Below, piece by piece: positions 40,044-49,773 of a stretch of 64,000 nt of DNA. This stretch comes from Nannochloropsis salina CCMP1776. Lineage: Eukaryota; Sar; Eustigmatophyceae; Eustigmatales; Monodopsidaceae. The DNA lies in assembly GCA_004565275.1 (NCBI GenBank), contig SDOX01000009.1, positions 232,007 to 296,006 on the forward strand. The letters are read 5' to 3'. Under the pieces are notes generated by a model, which was not told where the DNA came from, searched no databases, and saw nothing but the letters and a program-made list of their open reading frames with translations. Within the stretch, counting starts at the first letter, position 1; every line of letters starts with the position of its first letter. The position numbers and the translations under genes are program-made.

Positions 40044-40877
40044 GGCCCTGTAAGAAATCGTGACAGTGTCCGGTAAATCGGTCATAATCAGTGATCAGCA
40101 ATAATGAGAGGGGGAATCTAGAAGGTGGAACTCGCTAAAGTCTTCGGGCGAGCGCACGCGATAAGACGGGCCCGCGACAAACATGCCTGGCACCATTTCA
40201 AGTGTGCATTAGTCTGAATTTGTCAATGTTTGTGGAAAAGACGGTGCAGAGACGGAAATCGGGAGTTATTAAGGCAGAGGAGGCGAGGCGGGGATTCAAA
40301 AAGCGTATTCGTGGCGTTCGGAGCTTCTCCTTTCTCTCCAGACCTCCTCGAGACTTCCGGGTAGGCTGGCAAGGCGGGAGGCTGGATTTTTAGAAAATGG
40401 CGCTAATTGGACTCTGAAGGAAAAGGCTTGCCAAGTGTCATAATTTTTTACACTAGTACCTATGTCCGGTACATTGTTAAAACGGAAACACGACATTTAA
40501 TAGTATAAAAAAGGAAAGAGATGACAGACAGCGCCTGGCCATGAGCAGCACGCCCATTATCAGGTAACAACCCAGGCGGTCAAAAGGTTCCAATTCAAAA
40601 TGTCTGTCCTTCAGCATCCCCCTGCATGTCATACAATGTGGCCGTCTTCAACCCTGGAGTGAGCCTGCTCCGCATCTCAGCACGCATTCTGGTCCCACCT
40701 AAGAAACCTGTACATCTGTCTCCCTTTATCTGGCACAGTTTCGACCTCAGCCGCACATGAAACCATCATAAATCTGTCGAAGTATTCTTGTCTTCACTAT
40801 TAGTATTTATGGTTTGTTTCGTTATGAGCACCGCTTCCAGTATCGTACAGCGTCTTTCTTTTTTCAAAGTTATATTT
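40044..40877. other. Intergenic region
   Basis: 834 bases between two minus-strand genes; the promoter of the PDI-like gene lies at the left end. No gene was seen. Confidence 0.35.
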
Positions 40878-42898
40878 TCACAACTCAATGTGCGGCGAGT
40901 CCTCATTCTCCTCCGAAATGCTCCCGATGACACCAGACAATTCGACTTCGTCCAAAGCGAAGCCCTTCGGATACAACTCGGGCTCCATAGTGTCAGCTTT
41001 GCTCAGAACATTGTCCCACACCCGCCACTGATGCAGGAGCTCCTCCGTATCCAAAAACATTGACCTATCCCCACTCAGCACGGCCGCCACCACCATGTCG
41101 TACGCGTTCGGCGCATTCTCCCCCGCCGTTGGCCTCAGGACCTGCCAATCAGCGGCCAGTCCGCTTTCTCCTTCATTTTCGACCGAGAGCCAGCCTGGCG
41201 GCGTCACAACAGCTGCCGGTTCTATCATTCCCGTGCAGGCCGTCCGGTTCCAAGCGATGGCGGTCCCAAACTTCCCCCCTTGAATATTGAACAAGAGCTC
41301 GCATGCACAGCCCGCCTTTGCTGCGCCCTCAGGGACCCCATCGCACAAGACGACGCGGGCGTAGCTGGTCCGCTCGTCCAGCGCTTTCCCCGCCTTGAGC
41401 GTGAAGCTGACGCCCCCCCACCGCGGGTGCCTCGAGGCCAGAGTGACGGAGGCCGCCGTGGGCACGCTGGTCCTCACCACCCGGGGCTCGGAACGCCGGT
41501 CGGACGCGACGTGGTCTAGGTAGCCTTGGTACTGGCCCACATGGATGGAGGCTCGGGACTCCCCGCCCTCGGTCTCGCCCCCCAGCACCAGCTCGCGCAA
41601 AACGGCTGTGCGGTGGTGGTGAGAGCCCAGGGACGGGGAGGACGTGCTCTCCTTGTCCGGGGGAATGTCCATCTTCAGCAAGACCAGTACCTGTGTCAGG
41701 TGATTCTGCAGCACGTCGCGGATGACGCCGTAGCCCTCGTAGAAGGAGGTGCGCCCCTGGCAGTCCTCCGTCTCCTTCATGGACACCTCCACCGCACCCA
41801 CGTGCCTCCCGGTCCACAAAGCCTCCAGCCACCCGCGGTTGGCGCGGCGGAAGGGGAGGATCGCCTGCACCACGCCCTTTCCCATGTAGTGGTCCACGCG
41901 GTACAACTCTTCCTCCGCCAGGTGCTGGCCGAGGGCGGCCGCAAGGGCCTCCGCGGAGGCGAGGTCCTGGGTGGGGAAGAATCAGGGCGAACGGGTGAGG
42001 GCTGCAGTCTGGCACGCGTTGAGGGCGGTGTCACGGTAGCAGCAGGCGACGCGCATTCGACGGGGCACTGAAAAGGCAGACAACAGCTCCCAGTCATCCA
42101 CTGGGACCACGTTCTCAATGCCAGGGGGGCCGAGACATCGCCCCCGACATGAGCCCTCCCGCGTACACTCAAACTCTTTCTCTCTCTCTCGCACACACAC
42201 ACACATATATGCCTCTATATATACAAATACATATACCATCCCCGACTTTCCGCAACCGCAGCCACCGAGGCGGCACTCACCCGCCCGAAGGGTTTCTCCA
42301 CCACCACCCGCACCCACGGCGCCTCCGCGTCTCGGGCCCCGATCGGCCGCAGATAATCGCCAACATACTGGGCAATACCTGCGTACAGGTCTGGCGATAT
42401 GCTAAGGTAGAAGAGTCGGCCTTCCAAAGGCTTCCCTGTCTCCGCTCCTTCTCTTTCCAAACGGCGCCCCAGCTGCTTGTAGTGGTCCTCCCCCCGAAGC
42501 TGCACGTACTGGAAGCTTTTCCGGAAGACGGACAACTTCTCCTCGCAAACTGCCAGGTCCACGTCCTGCACACCCTTGCACGAGGTTGAGAAGGCCAGGA
42601 TATCGCTTAAAAGCTGCCTCCCTTCCTCGACCGGGCGGGTCGCGCCCCCATAAAAATGGAAATCGCGCGCAGGACCACCCGGTTTGAGCTCCTCCTCTAG
42701 GTAGGAGCGGAAGAAACTTTGAAAGAGGTACTTCTTCGCCAGGGATGATGTTGCGCCAATTAAAACAACATCCACGCGGCGAGCACGGGGCTGAGGTGCG
42801 GGGTTTGCCATCTCCTCCTCGGCATTGAGCGGAGAAGCAGATAGGCAGAGGAGAAAAACTACAAGAGAGGATACGAAGCGCGAATAGACGGAGAGCAT
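40878..42898 (-). CDS. ER-type glucose-6-phosphate dehydrogenase (H6PD dehydrogenase part), ends HIEL
   Basis: Exons 42281-42898 and 40878-41966 encode 568 residues, joined within EKPFGR|DLASAE in phase 0. The Met at 42898 starts a signal peptide (MLSVYSRFVSSLVVFLLCLSASPLNA). The dinucleotide-binding loop reads IGATSSLAKKYLF, followed by the family motif VEKPFG and the active-site motif YRVDHYMGKGVVQ with its His and Lys. It oxidises glucose-6-phosphate to 6-phosphogluconolactone and makes NADPH. The C-terminus HIEL is the ER-retrieval signal used by mammalian carboxylesterases, so the enzyme should be lumenal. Animal H6PD has a fused 6-phosphogluconolactonase domain; here it is absent. Sequence is divergent from cytosolic G6PD (N-terminal half especially). 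The intron contains a CA/TA microsatellite. Confidence 0.88.
42176..42235. repeat. CT/CA/TA microsatellite in the G6PD intron
   Basis: A run of TCTCTC, then CACACACACACA, then TATATATA-like sequence lies inside the intron 41967-42280. Confidence 0.7.
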
Positions 42899-43642
42899 GT
42901 TTGGGAGCCGCAAATTCGTTGTTCTTATTGTTTAATCTGTGCGTGCGGTGGCGAATCGCGTTAACCTATGGAATGCGAGAAAAGACAAATGCGTAACCGA
43001 GTGAGCAGCATACCAAGAGAACGTCATTAAACGAAGATCAGTGCCAGTTTGAAGGTGGAATCGAAGACATCCAGCAGGTTCGGGGAGGAAGCCATACCAA
43101 TGATGCCTAAAGTCCATCCCATGAGCACTTCCTTTGCGTTTTATGGGCAAGACATGCGAGAGGGGGGATGTGAGGGTGCGTACAAAACGACCCACTAGGT
43201 CGGGAGCAACCAGTGCAAGAAAAGTATCCAGATTCCTCCGGCGCAGCCATGCCACCGTCCACGTTGACAGGCCGTACGTAGACAGGCCCTCCCTAGCACT
43301 TGACTGCCGGAAGACTCCTTGCTGAAGAGCGGGACGTCGTTTGGGCAGGGTGGCAAGTCTGTTCTCCACTCGCTTTCCCGTCTCAGCGAAAAGTGTCTGG
43401 GAGCGAACGGACGTCTGACTGCGCTGCTGCGTGCATTACACCCTGTCACTGAAATCGTTAGTCAATACAATTGCCGACCTCCACTCTTTCATATACATTC
43501 AAAGCTAACAGAAATTGAACTGACAAATTTTGGAGCGCGTAAAAAACTTCCTGTGTCAGACGCTTTTGGAAGCTCTTTCCCTCAAGCGTCTTTCTGCATT
43601 TTGTTGTACTACTGGCCCGTCTCCATTAGCTTTTAGAATACC
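42899..43642. promoter_or_regulatory. Divergent promoter region G6PD / SAP protein
   Basis: 744 bases between divergent starts. No coding signal was seen. Confidence 0.35.
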
Positions 43643-45442
43643 ATGTGGCAGCAACAAAGGTCTTGGCAACCCAAAATTGAAATTTTGGCATTGTTTTTAG
43701 CCGGATGTTTTGCCAGCTTGTCGTCTGCCTTTGTGTGCCGGCCTCACGGCCCCCTTGCCCCTGTTCCATCTCGGCGGGGGACTGGAAGACGCGCCGTCTC
43801 GCTCCCGCAGGAGTTCGCTTCCCTGGACATCCTGCTGTCGGAATCGAGCCTGGACATTGACATCCCCGTCTTGTCACCGACCTCAGCATTGGAGGCGTTT
43901 GCGGTGCTGGCGGTGCCCCTCCTCCTGTTCGCAGGTCTCCAACTCACCCGTCAGGGCGAGGGGACGGGAAGCACGGAGAAAGACGACCCCATCAACGACA
44001 TGAGCACCAACGACATACTCACCAAACTGTTTAAGGAGGTGGAAGGGAAAGAGCCCACATCCATGTTCTCTTCCTCCGCCTCGCCCCTCGCGTCCGCCAA
44101 GCTGGATGCACGGGGCGGGGCGGGGGGGCGGGGCCTCCTGGAAAGACCTCCGGCCCCAGCGCCTGTGGATGAGGAGTTGAGATTAAGGAAGTCGAGGGCC
44201 TTGGAGGAGGACGATCGGGCCAGAACGGCGGCGGCGAGGGCGAGAGAAGAGCAAGACAAGGCCCTCATTGCGGCCGCGGCGGAGAAAGCAGCGGCCGCCA
44301 AGTCCGCCCAGGAGAAGGAGCGGCTTCGCCTGGAGGCGGAGGCGAAGGCGATGGAAGCGAGAGCCGCGGAGGAAGCGAAGGCTCGAGAGGAAGCGGCTGC
44401 GGAGGCTTTAAAGAAAAAAGAGGAGGAGAAGGAACGGGAGGAAGAGCTGCGAAGACAAGGGGAGACGAGGATGAAGGAGGAGGCCGCGAAGGCACGGGCT
44501 GCTGCGGAAGCCCGGGCTGCGGCCGCGAAAGCGAAACGTGAGCAGGAAAAGGAGAGGGAGCAGAAGCGTAAGCTTCTTGCGCGGATGATTCGAGAGGATG
44601 CGGCCAAGAAGCAGGAAGAGCACGAGAAGCGTCTGCTCGAGGCTTGGAAGGAGCAGGAGCTGGCCCGGCGCGCCGAACGGGCTCAGAAGGAGAGGCAGCC
44701 CACGAAGGGAACTTCCGTGACGAGCACTGAAAAGGGGAAGGGAAAGAAAAGCAAGGCGGGGAGAAAGGAAAGTAAAATTTCTGTCGACCCGGTCGTGTCC
44801 GCTGCAGTGGCTCCCGCCGAGAAGCCGATGGCGGCGGGCGAGAAGGAGGGCAAAGAGTGGGAGGAGATGCGCCGCCTGGAGGAAGAGAGCGCGAAGCTCT
44901 TAGAGTTGTCTCCCTCCGCCCGCGGCAACAAAAGAGCCTTTGTTCCCGAGGGAGAGTTTGTGAAGAGGGGGGGCAGGGCTTCGGTCCCGGTGGGCGTGGA
45001 GACGGCGGACTTGGCGGGGCCCGCGATCGAGAGAAAGGTGAGCAAAGCCGAGGCAGAAAAAGAGCGGAAGGAGCTTCTCATGGGCCTGGATGCGGTCATG
45101 CAGGACCTGCAGCGACGGGCGGAGGAGAAGAAGGGGCAGCTCACGGCCGTCAGGGAGAAGAAAATCGCTGCCAACGACCCGGCCTCGCCTCCCGGCCCCA
45201 AGAAGACCGGACGGACGAAGGGCAAAGCCGCGTCGGAGCCGGCGGTGGGAGCACTGCCACCGACACCGGGGAAAGGCGATGATTTGACTGTAGTCGCCAG
45301 GAAGCTTACGGTGCCCAAGCTCAAGGCGATCCTGCAGGCGCAGCAGGTCAAGCCATCCTCGAGCCGTGCCAAGAAGGACGAGCTCGTGCGCCTGGTGGCC
45401 GCTCTAGCGGTGGAGAACCCAACGATCTTGGCAGAGGAGTGA
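43643..45442 (+). CDS. Plastid-targeted, membrane-anchored coiled-coil protein with C-terminal SAP domain
   Basis: Single exon, 599 residues. The presequence has a hydrophobic signal (IEILALFLAGCFASLSS) followed by AFVCRP with Phe at the cleavage point. A second hydrophobic segment, ALEAFAVLAVPLLLFAGLQL, lies at residues 82-102. Residues 170-360 form a long Ala/Glu/Lys/Arg coiled coil of the MAP7 type. The last 45 residues (LTVPKLKAILQAQQV...KDELVRLVAALA, about 554-590) form a SAP motif, a helix-extended-helix that binds DNA or RNA. SAP proteins occur in plastid transcription complexes (pTAC3). An inner-membrane or thylakoid anchor plus DNA-binding tail suggests a plastid nucleoid tether, which is inference. 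The coiled coil itself is too generic for a family call. Confidence 0.75.
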   Translation: MWQQQRSWQPKIEILALFLAGCFASLSSAFVCRPHGPLAPVPSRRGTGRRAVSLPQEFASLDILLSESSLDIDIPVLSPTSALEAFAVLAVPLLLFAGLQLTRQGEGTGSTEKDDPINDMSTNDILTKLFKEVEGKEPTSMFSSSASPLASAKLDARGGAGGRGLLERPPAPAPVDEELRLRKSRALEEDDRARTAAARAREEQDKALIAAAAEKAAAAKSAQEKERLRLEAEAKAMEARAAEEAKAREEAAAEALKKKEEEKEREEELRRQGETRMKEEAAKARAAAEARAAAAKAKREQEKEREQKRKLLARMIREDAAKKQEEHEKRLLEAWKEQELARRAERAQKERQPTKGTSVTSTEKGKGKKSKAGRKESKISVDPVVSAAVAPAEKPMAAGEKEGKEWEEMRRLEEESAKLLELSPSARGNKRAFVPEGEFVKRGGRASVPVGVETADLAGPAIERKVSKAEAEKERKELLMGLDAVMQDLQRRAEEKKGQLTAVREKKIAANDPASPPGPKKTGRTKGKAASEPAVGALPPTPGKGDDLTVVARKLTVPKLKAILQAQQVKPSSSRAKKDELVRLVAALAVENPTILAEE

Positions 45443-45691
45443 GGGGGGTCAGAGCGGACGCTGGTCGGGATGAAGAGAACAGAAAGAGGCAAGGAGGGCA
45501 AGAAGGGAAGTTTTGCATGCTGTAATGCACATATACATGAAATTTGGAATCTTTCAGGGGGACATTGCTGCGCTTAACATTGAATGCGATAAAAAAGGAT
45601 TTCCAAATCGAACTCGGATCATTTGCAAGCCCGAAAGAATACACAAAAAATCGTAAGTGCGACAATTTTTGCTGTCGTCCCGCTCGTTTCC
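45443..45691. other. Short convergent 3' region
   Basis: 249 bases separate the stops of the SAP and carboxylesterase genes; both 3' UTRs must lie here. Confidence 0.35.
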
Positions 45692-47575
45692 TTACTTGCT
45701 ATATACATCAATTGAGTCCCAAAATGCACACTGTTTTCTCAGGTCTCGCGGCACAGCAGTTACGTTGCCCGCATCGAGCTGCAGAACGAGCGCACCCCCC
45801 CCCTCGTCGTCGTAAGCGGGCCACTCCACGTCCTCGCGCAGAACGCCATGCGATCCTAGCGATGGCCCCTCGCTCGCCCTCCGCACCACCGCGGTTCCAA
45901 GCCCCTCCCCTTCGCGCAACTCGAGCCTGCTCGGACTCGCGCCCCCCGAGCGAACGAAGGCGCCCCAGTAGCTCCGCATCGCCCGCGCCATCGCCGTCTC
46001 CGGGCCGTTCGTTTTCCCGTCGCCGCATGGGGTCAAGCCGGGCTTGGCCCACAAGTAGGGCATCTCACTCCCGTGGTAGCAGCCCAGCTCCTCGGATCCG
46101 GGGTTGCACTCTTGCGGTTGGACGTACTGGAAGGTATAGAAATACGCCGAGGGCGGGCGCATCTCAATGATATGTCTACGCCTCCCCGGTTGCTGCACGT
46201 GCCACACCGAACCCCCCTCAGACGCGTCCTGGTGCCCGCCTCCGTAGTGAGAGGCCAAGAACAGGCTGGGGCAGGCGTAGCGGACGTGGGCAATGATGGC
46301 CGCGACGTTCTCGGCGTTTTTCCCGTCCCCCCGGGGAGGGTAGACGCGAAGGAGCTCTTCGCGCTGGGCAAGCGATAGAGGGGGAAGGCCTTGCCCGTAC
46401 TCCATCGCTCCAGTGCGCACCCAGGAGGCATAGGCCGCGTCAGTCCCGCCGGCGCCCCCCAGCCCCGTGGAGGCGACGAAGACACTGCCCTCGTCGCGAT
46501 TGCAGCCCAGGAGGACGTTTAGCGGTGACGCGGGCGCAAGGGGGGGCGTGACGGAGGGGTCGAGTAGCGTTGCGGGCGAGGCAGGGAGGAAAAGGTCGCC
46601 GTCGAGGGCGGGCGCCCAGTAGTGGTACCTCTCCCGGCCCCTCTCGGAGGACTCGGGGATCAGGACCTCCAGGGAGAGACGGGTCAGGCAGGCGACCAGC
46701 CCGCCGTCATCCGCACCCTCGCTAGAGCCATTGCTGGGGCTGCGCCTGGCGGGACCCGGGCGGCACCCCAGGCCAGCCGCGAAGGTCTCTGTCCGGGTCC
46801 TCGCCTCCTGCAAGGGCAAGGCCACGCACGCCCCGCTCTCCATCACCAGGGCCTGCAGCATGGCGCGGCTCTTGGGGGCCAGCATGTGCAAGCAGGCACT
46901 AAAGGCTCCTGCTGACTGCCCCGCCAATGTGACGGCCTCTGCGTCCCCCCCGAAGAAACCGATGTTGTCGCGGACCCACTCTAGGGCCAGCTGCTGGTCG
47001 AGCATGCCCAAGTTGCCATTCCCAGGCAAGGTCGGGTCTGTCAGGAACCCGAGGGCCCCCAATCGGTAATTGATAGTGACAATCACGATGCCCTCTTCCG
47101 CCGCGAGGGAGCTGCCGTCTAAAAGAGGAGAGTCGATGCCTCCTTCAGTAAAGGAGCCGCCGTGGATAAAGACCATCACGGGCATCGGGCTCTCCGGAAA
47201 GGCAGGCCGAAAGACGTTCAGCAGGAGACAGTCCTCCGAGCCCACTACAACGCCATCGCATAGCTGAGGGCAGCGCTCCTGCGGCATGCGCCCGCTTGCG
47301 TCAAATTGTGCGAAGCCTTCAGGCACCGTGGAGGGCTCCGCCCACGAGGGTTGCCCCCGCTTCCAGCGCTCGACGGGCCTTTGGGCGTATGGAATGCCCC
47401 AAAATTGATCAGAACCGCATTTGCTTGAAAGCCCTTGTATTTCCAAACCCATGGTTGGAACCTGGATCGTGATAATGTCATTGGCAGTGACATGGGGAAT
47501 GTTCAAACAGGCGTGGAGGAGGACGGGGAGGAGGAATGCAGCGGGTGGGCGCTTCGACTTAGGAGGACGGTGCAT
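45692..47575 (-). CDS. Secreted/ER type-B carboxylesterase (cholinesterase-like)
   Basis: Alpha/beta-hydrolase of 627 residues from the Met at 47575, which begins a signal-peptide-like sequence (AAFLLPVLLHACLNIPHVTA). Carboxylesterase hallmarks are EDCLLLNVFRP, the oxyanion loop VFIHGGSF, and the catalytic triad S221 in GQSAGA, E362 in NRDEGSVF and H501 in CYHGSEMPYLW. The nucleophile elbow has Gln where most members have Glu (GESAGA). Cys residues flank the loops as in lumenal or secreted members. It hydrolyses carboxyl esters; the natural substrate cannot be told. There is no ER-retention signal (ends DVYSK). An in-frame extension to 47701 lacks an ATG. The divergent start of TRM11 is 205 bases away. 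Confidence 0.88.
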   Translation of the reverse strand: MHRPPKSKRPPAAFLLPVLLHACLNIPHVTANDIITIQVPTMGLEIQGLSSKCGSDQFWGIPYAQRPVERWKRGQPSWAEPSTVPEGFAQFDASGRMPQERCPQLCDGVVVGSEDCLLLNVFRPAFPESPMPVMVFIHGGSFTEGGIDSPLLDGSSLAAEEGIVIVTINYRLGALGFLTDPTLPGNGNLGMLDQQLALEWVRDNIGFFGGDAEAVTLAGQSAGAFSACLHMLAPKSRAMLQALVMESGACVALPLQEARTRTETFAAGLGCRPGPARRSPSNGSSEGADDGGLVACLTRLSLEVLIPESSERGRERYHYWAPALDGDLFLPASPATLLDPSVTPPLAPASPLNVLLGCNRDEGSVFVASTGLGGAGGTDAAYASWVRTGAMEYGQGLPPLSLAQREELLRVYPPRGDGKNAENVAAIIAHVRYACPSLFLASHYGGGHQDASEGGSVWHVQQPGRRRHIIEMRPPSAYFYTFQYVQPQECNPGSEELGCYHGSEMPYLWAKPGLTPCGDGKTNGPETAMARAMRSYWGAFVRSGGASPSRLELREGEGLGTAVVRRASEGPSLGSHGVLREDVEWPAYDDEGGGALVLQLDAGNVTAVPRDLRKQCAFWDSIDVYSK

Positions 47576-47780
47576 TTTTATCGGCCGCCTCCATGCCCAA
47601 AGGCGTCCTGTGCTGTGAAGTGTCCATTCTATGTGTTTGTCGTGATAGTGAAAGGAATCTACAGGAGACAAGCACGGTCTTGTCCCTATTGAGCAGTGCA
47701 AGCGCCCGCCTCGTCACTAACGAGGGACTTGAAGCACGTCGCGTGGTTGTAAAGCGGCCTATTTCTAGAAGTGCACGAGA
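47576..47780. promoter_or_regulatory. Short divergent promoter region carboxylesterase / TRM11
   Basis: Only 205 bases lie between the two candidate start codons. Confidence 0.35.
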
Positions 47781-49447
47781 ATGCGAGCATGCACTTTCCT
47801 TGGTACCTCAACTAAGCCGTGCATAATGTATCATGACGACAGGAGGGAAATGTACGGGCTAGGACGCGCGTCCGTACCTTATCTCTTTTTTAACCGCCTC
47901 CTCCTCCTCCTCCTGTACCCCCCCGGCGCATCATCTTTCCTGTTCTCCTCCCACCCCCCACCGACACACCTACCTGTTACCGTCACCCTCGCTGTGGGAG
48001 ACGCCGCGCCTGTCGTAGGTCCGTCGCCATCACCGGGGGTGGCTTGTCGCGCCCCCCCGCGCTCGAAATTCCTCCTTCTCTTCAAGGGCGGCGCCGCGGA
48101 CAGTGGCGATCAAGGCACATCCCTGGCATGCCTCCGAGAGGCAGAATTTCGAGGCCTGGCCTACCGAGAACTGCAGGACCTGGACGCGGTGGCGGCTCTA
48201 CGATTCGAAGATGCCTTGAAGACCGACCTGTCCCTTTCAGGAGGGCGTCGCAAAGCTGATAAGAATGAGGGAAAGGGGGGGGGGTGCTCCTCCTCGTCCT
48301 TGGTGTATGTGCACGGTCTTCCCGATGACGGAAAGGTCATGCAGGCGATTGTACAGAGCGCAGTCTTGGTGCACGCCGCCTACGCGGTGTGGGCCTGTGC
48401 TTCCGCCTTCTCCGAGTGCGCGGACGTGGCGACTCGCATGCTTCTTGAGGACGCGCGCTTGAGCTCTCTGAGGGCGAACGCCTCCTGGGCGGCAGAGAGT
48501 TACGTCTTCAGTGCCAAAAGCGGGCGACGAAAGGATGTGGCGCTCCTTCCACAGAAACTGTACGAGATGAGGCACTTCTTGAGGCAGGTGCCCGGCCCCG
48601 TAGACCTCAAGTCTCCCGACGTGCGCTTGGTCCTGCTCGAGGACGGCGACGCGGAGGCCGGGGCGCGGCCGCACCAGGTGTGGCTCACGCGAGAGATCGC
48701 CCGAGGATCTCGGGGACTGACAGAGCGCTTGTCTCTGAGGCGGCGGCCGTACGTGACGACGACGAGCATGGAGCCGAAAGCCAGCCTGGTCATGTCCCAT
48801 GTGGCGGGCCTCCGGGAGGGCGACAAAGTCTGCGACCCGATGGCGGGGGGGGGGGGCTCCTGCTGGCAGCTGCCCAGCTCGGAGCCCAGGTGACGGTGGG
48901 AGTCGACGTGAACGCCAGCATCGACATCGGTCGCGTCGCCGACAACTTCCGCGTCCTGGGCCTGAGACCTCCCGAGGACTTCCTTTTCGGGCGCGCGGAC
49001 GACCCCAAGGTCCAGGCAGGCCTCCGACGCTGGGGCCCTTTCGACGTCCTGGTCGTAGATCCTCCTTATGGGAAGAGGGAAAAGGGGCCTGTTCGCGCGG
49101 AAGGTGTCATACAAGAAGCCATCTACACGCTCTATGAGCTGGCGTCCAAGGACGAGATACTGCGGGTGGGGGGACGCCTGGTCTTCTTCTTACCCATGGA
49201 CCCCAGGTGGGCATCGCGGGACATCATTCCGCTGCTGCCGACGCACCCGTCTCTGGTCATCGTCAGCATTTCGAGGCAACCTTTGAACACCAGGTTGGAT
49301 CGGTATTTGATCGCCTTGCAGAAAAACCAAGCTTCCCTCGAGGGAGATAGAGTAATTGCGCCATGGGAAGAAATGGAACGTGGAGCTGCGGATGACCTGT
49401 CACACATTGATGCAAAAGACCCATCTTGTACTTGGCATTATAAATAG
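47781..49447 (+). CDS. TRM11: tRNA (guanine-10-N2)-methyltransferase TRM11, frame broken at a G12 run
   Basis: Catalytic subunit that methylates G10 of tRNA with partner TRM112. Frame one (47781 to about 48855) has the N-terminal THUMP-like part (SKFLLLFKG...CLREAEFRGLA), VDLKSPDVRLVLLED, TERLSLRRRPYVTTTSMEPKASLVM and the start of SAM motif I, KVCDPMAGGGG. Frame two (about 48856-49447) continues LLLAAAQLGAQVTVGVDVNAS and holds the catalytic motif VVDPPYGKREKG. The switch falls in 12 consecutive G at 48845-48856; 10 or 13 would keep one frame. The likeliest cause is a homopolymer length error in the assembly, otherwise a real allele. The first 40 residues (NRLLLLLLYPPGASSFLF) come from a CTCCTC tract and look non-native, so the start may be later. 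Confidence 0.85.
48845..48856. repeat. G12 homopolymer interrupting TRM11
   Basis: Twelve consecutive G inside the SAM-binding motif codons, at the exact point where the family alignment moves to another frame. Confidence 0.9.
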
Positions 49448-49773
49448 AGCGTTACAAATAGTTGTGTAGATCAAGGCTGTAAAAAGAAAGCATTTTTCCA
49501 AACGTGAGACCGCCAAACTGCCTTACGTTTCTTTTATCGCACCCTTGAACAGCCGCTGCTTCACGCATTCCCAGACAACGACTCATTCTGACATAGTAGA
49601 GAAGGTGAAAAGGCGGATAAGATGGGCTATGCGTCTCGCGACTCCGCGTTTGCCCAACAACCCACCCCAAAGGTTCCCTCTTCACTTGGCGGGGGGGGGG
49701 AGGAGGTTAAACTTCCTTCTGGCCTGGACACTAATTCTGTCCCATCATCATTCAAAAAACTTACAGACCGGTC
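49448..49773. promoter_or_regulatory. Region between TRM11 and OCT1
   Basis: 326 bases between tandem genes; probable OCT1 promoter. It includes a G9-10 run near 49690. Confidence 0.3.
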
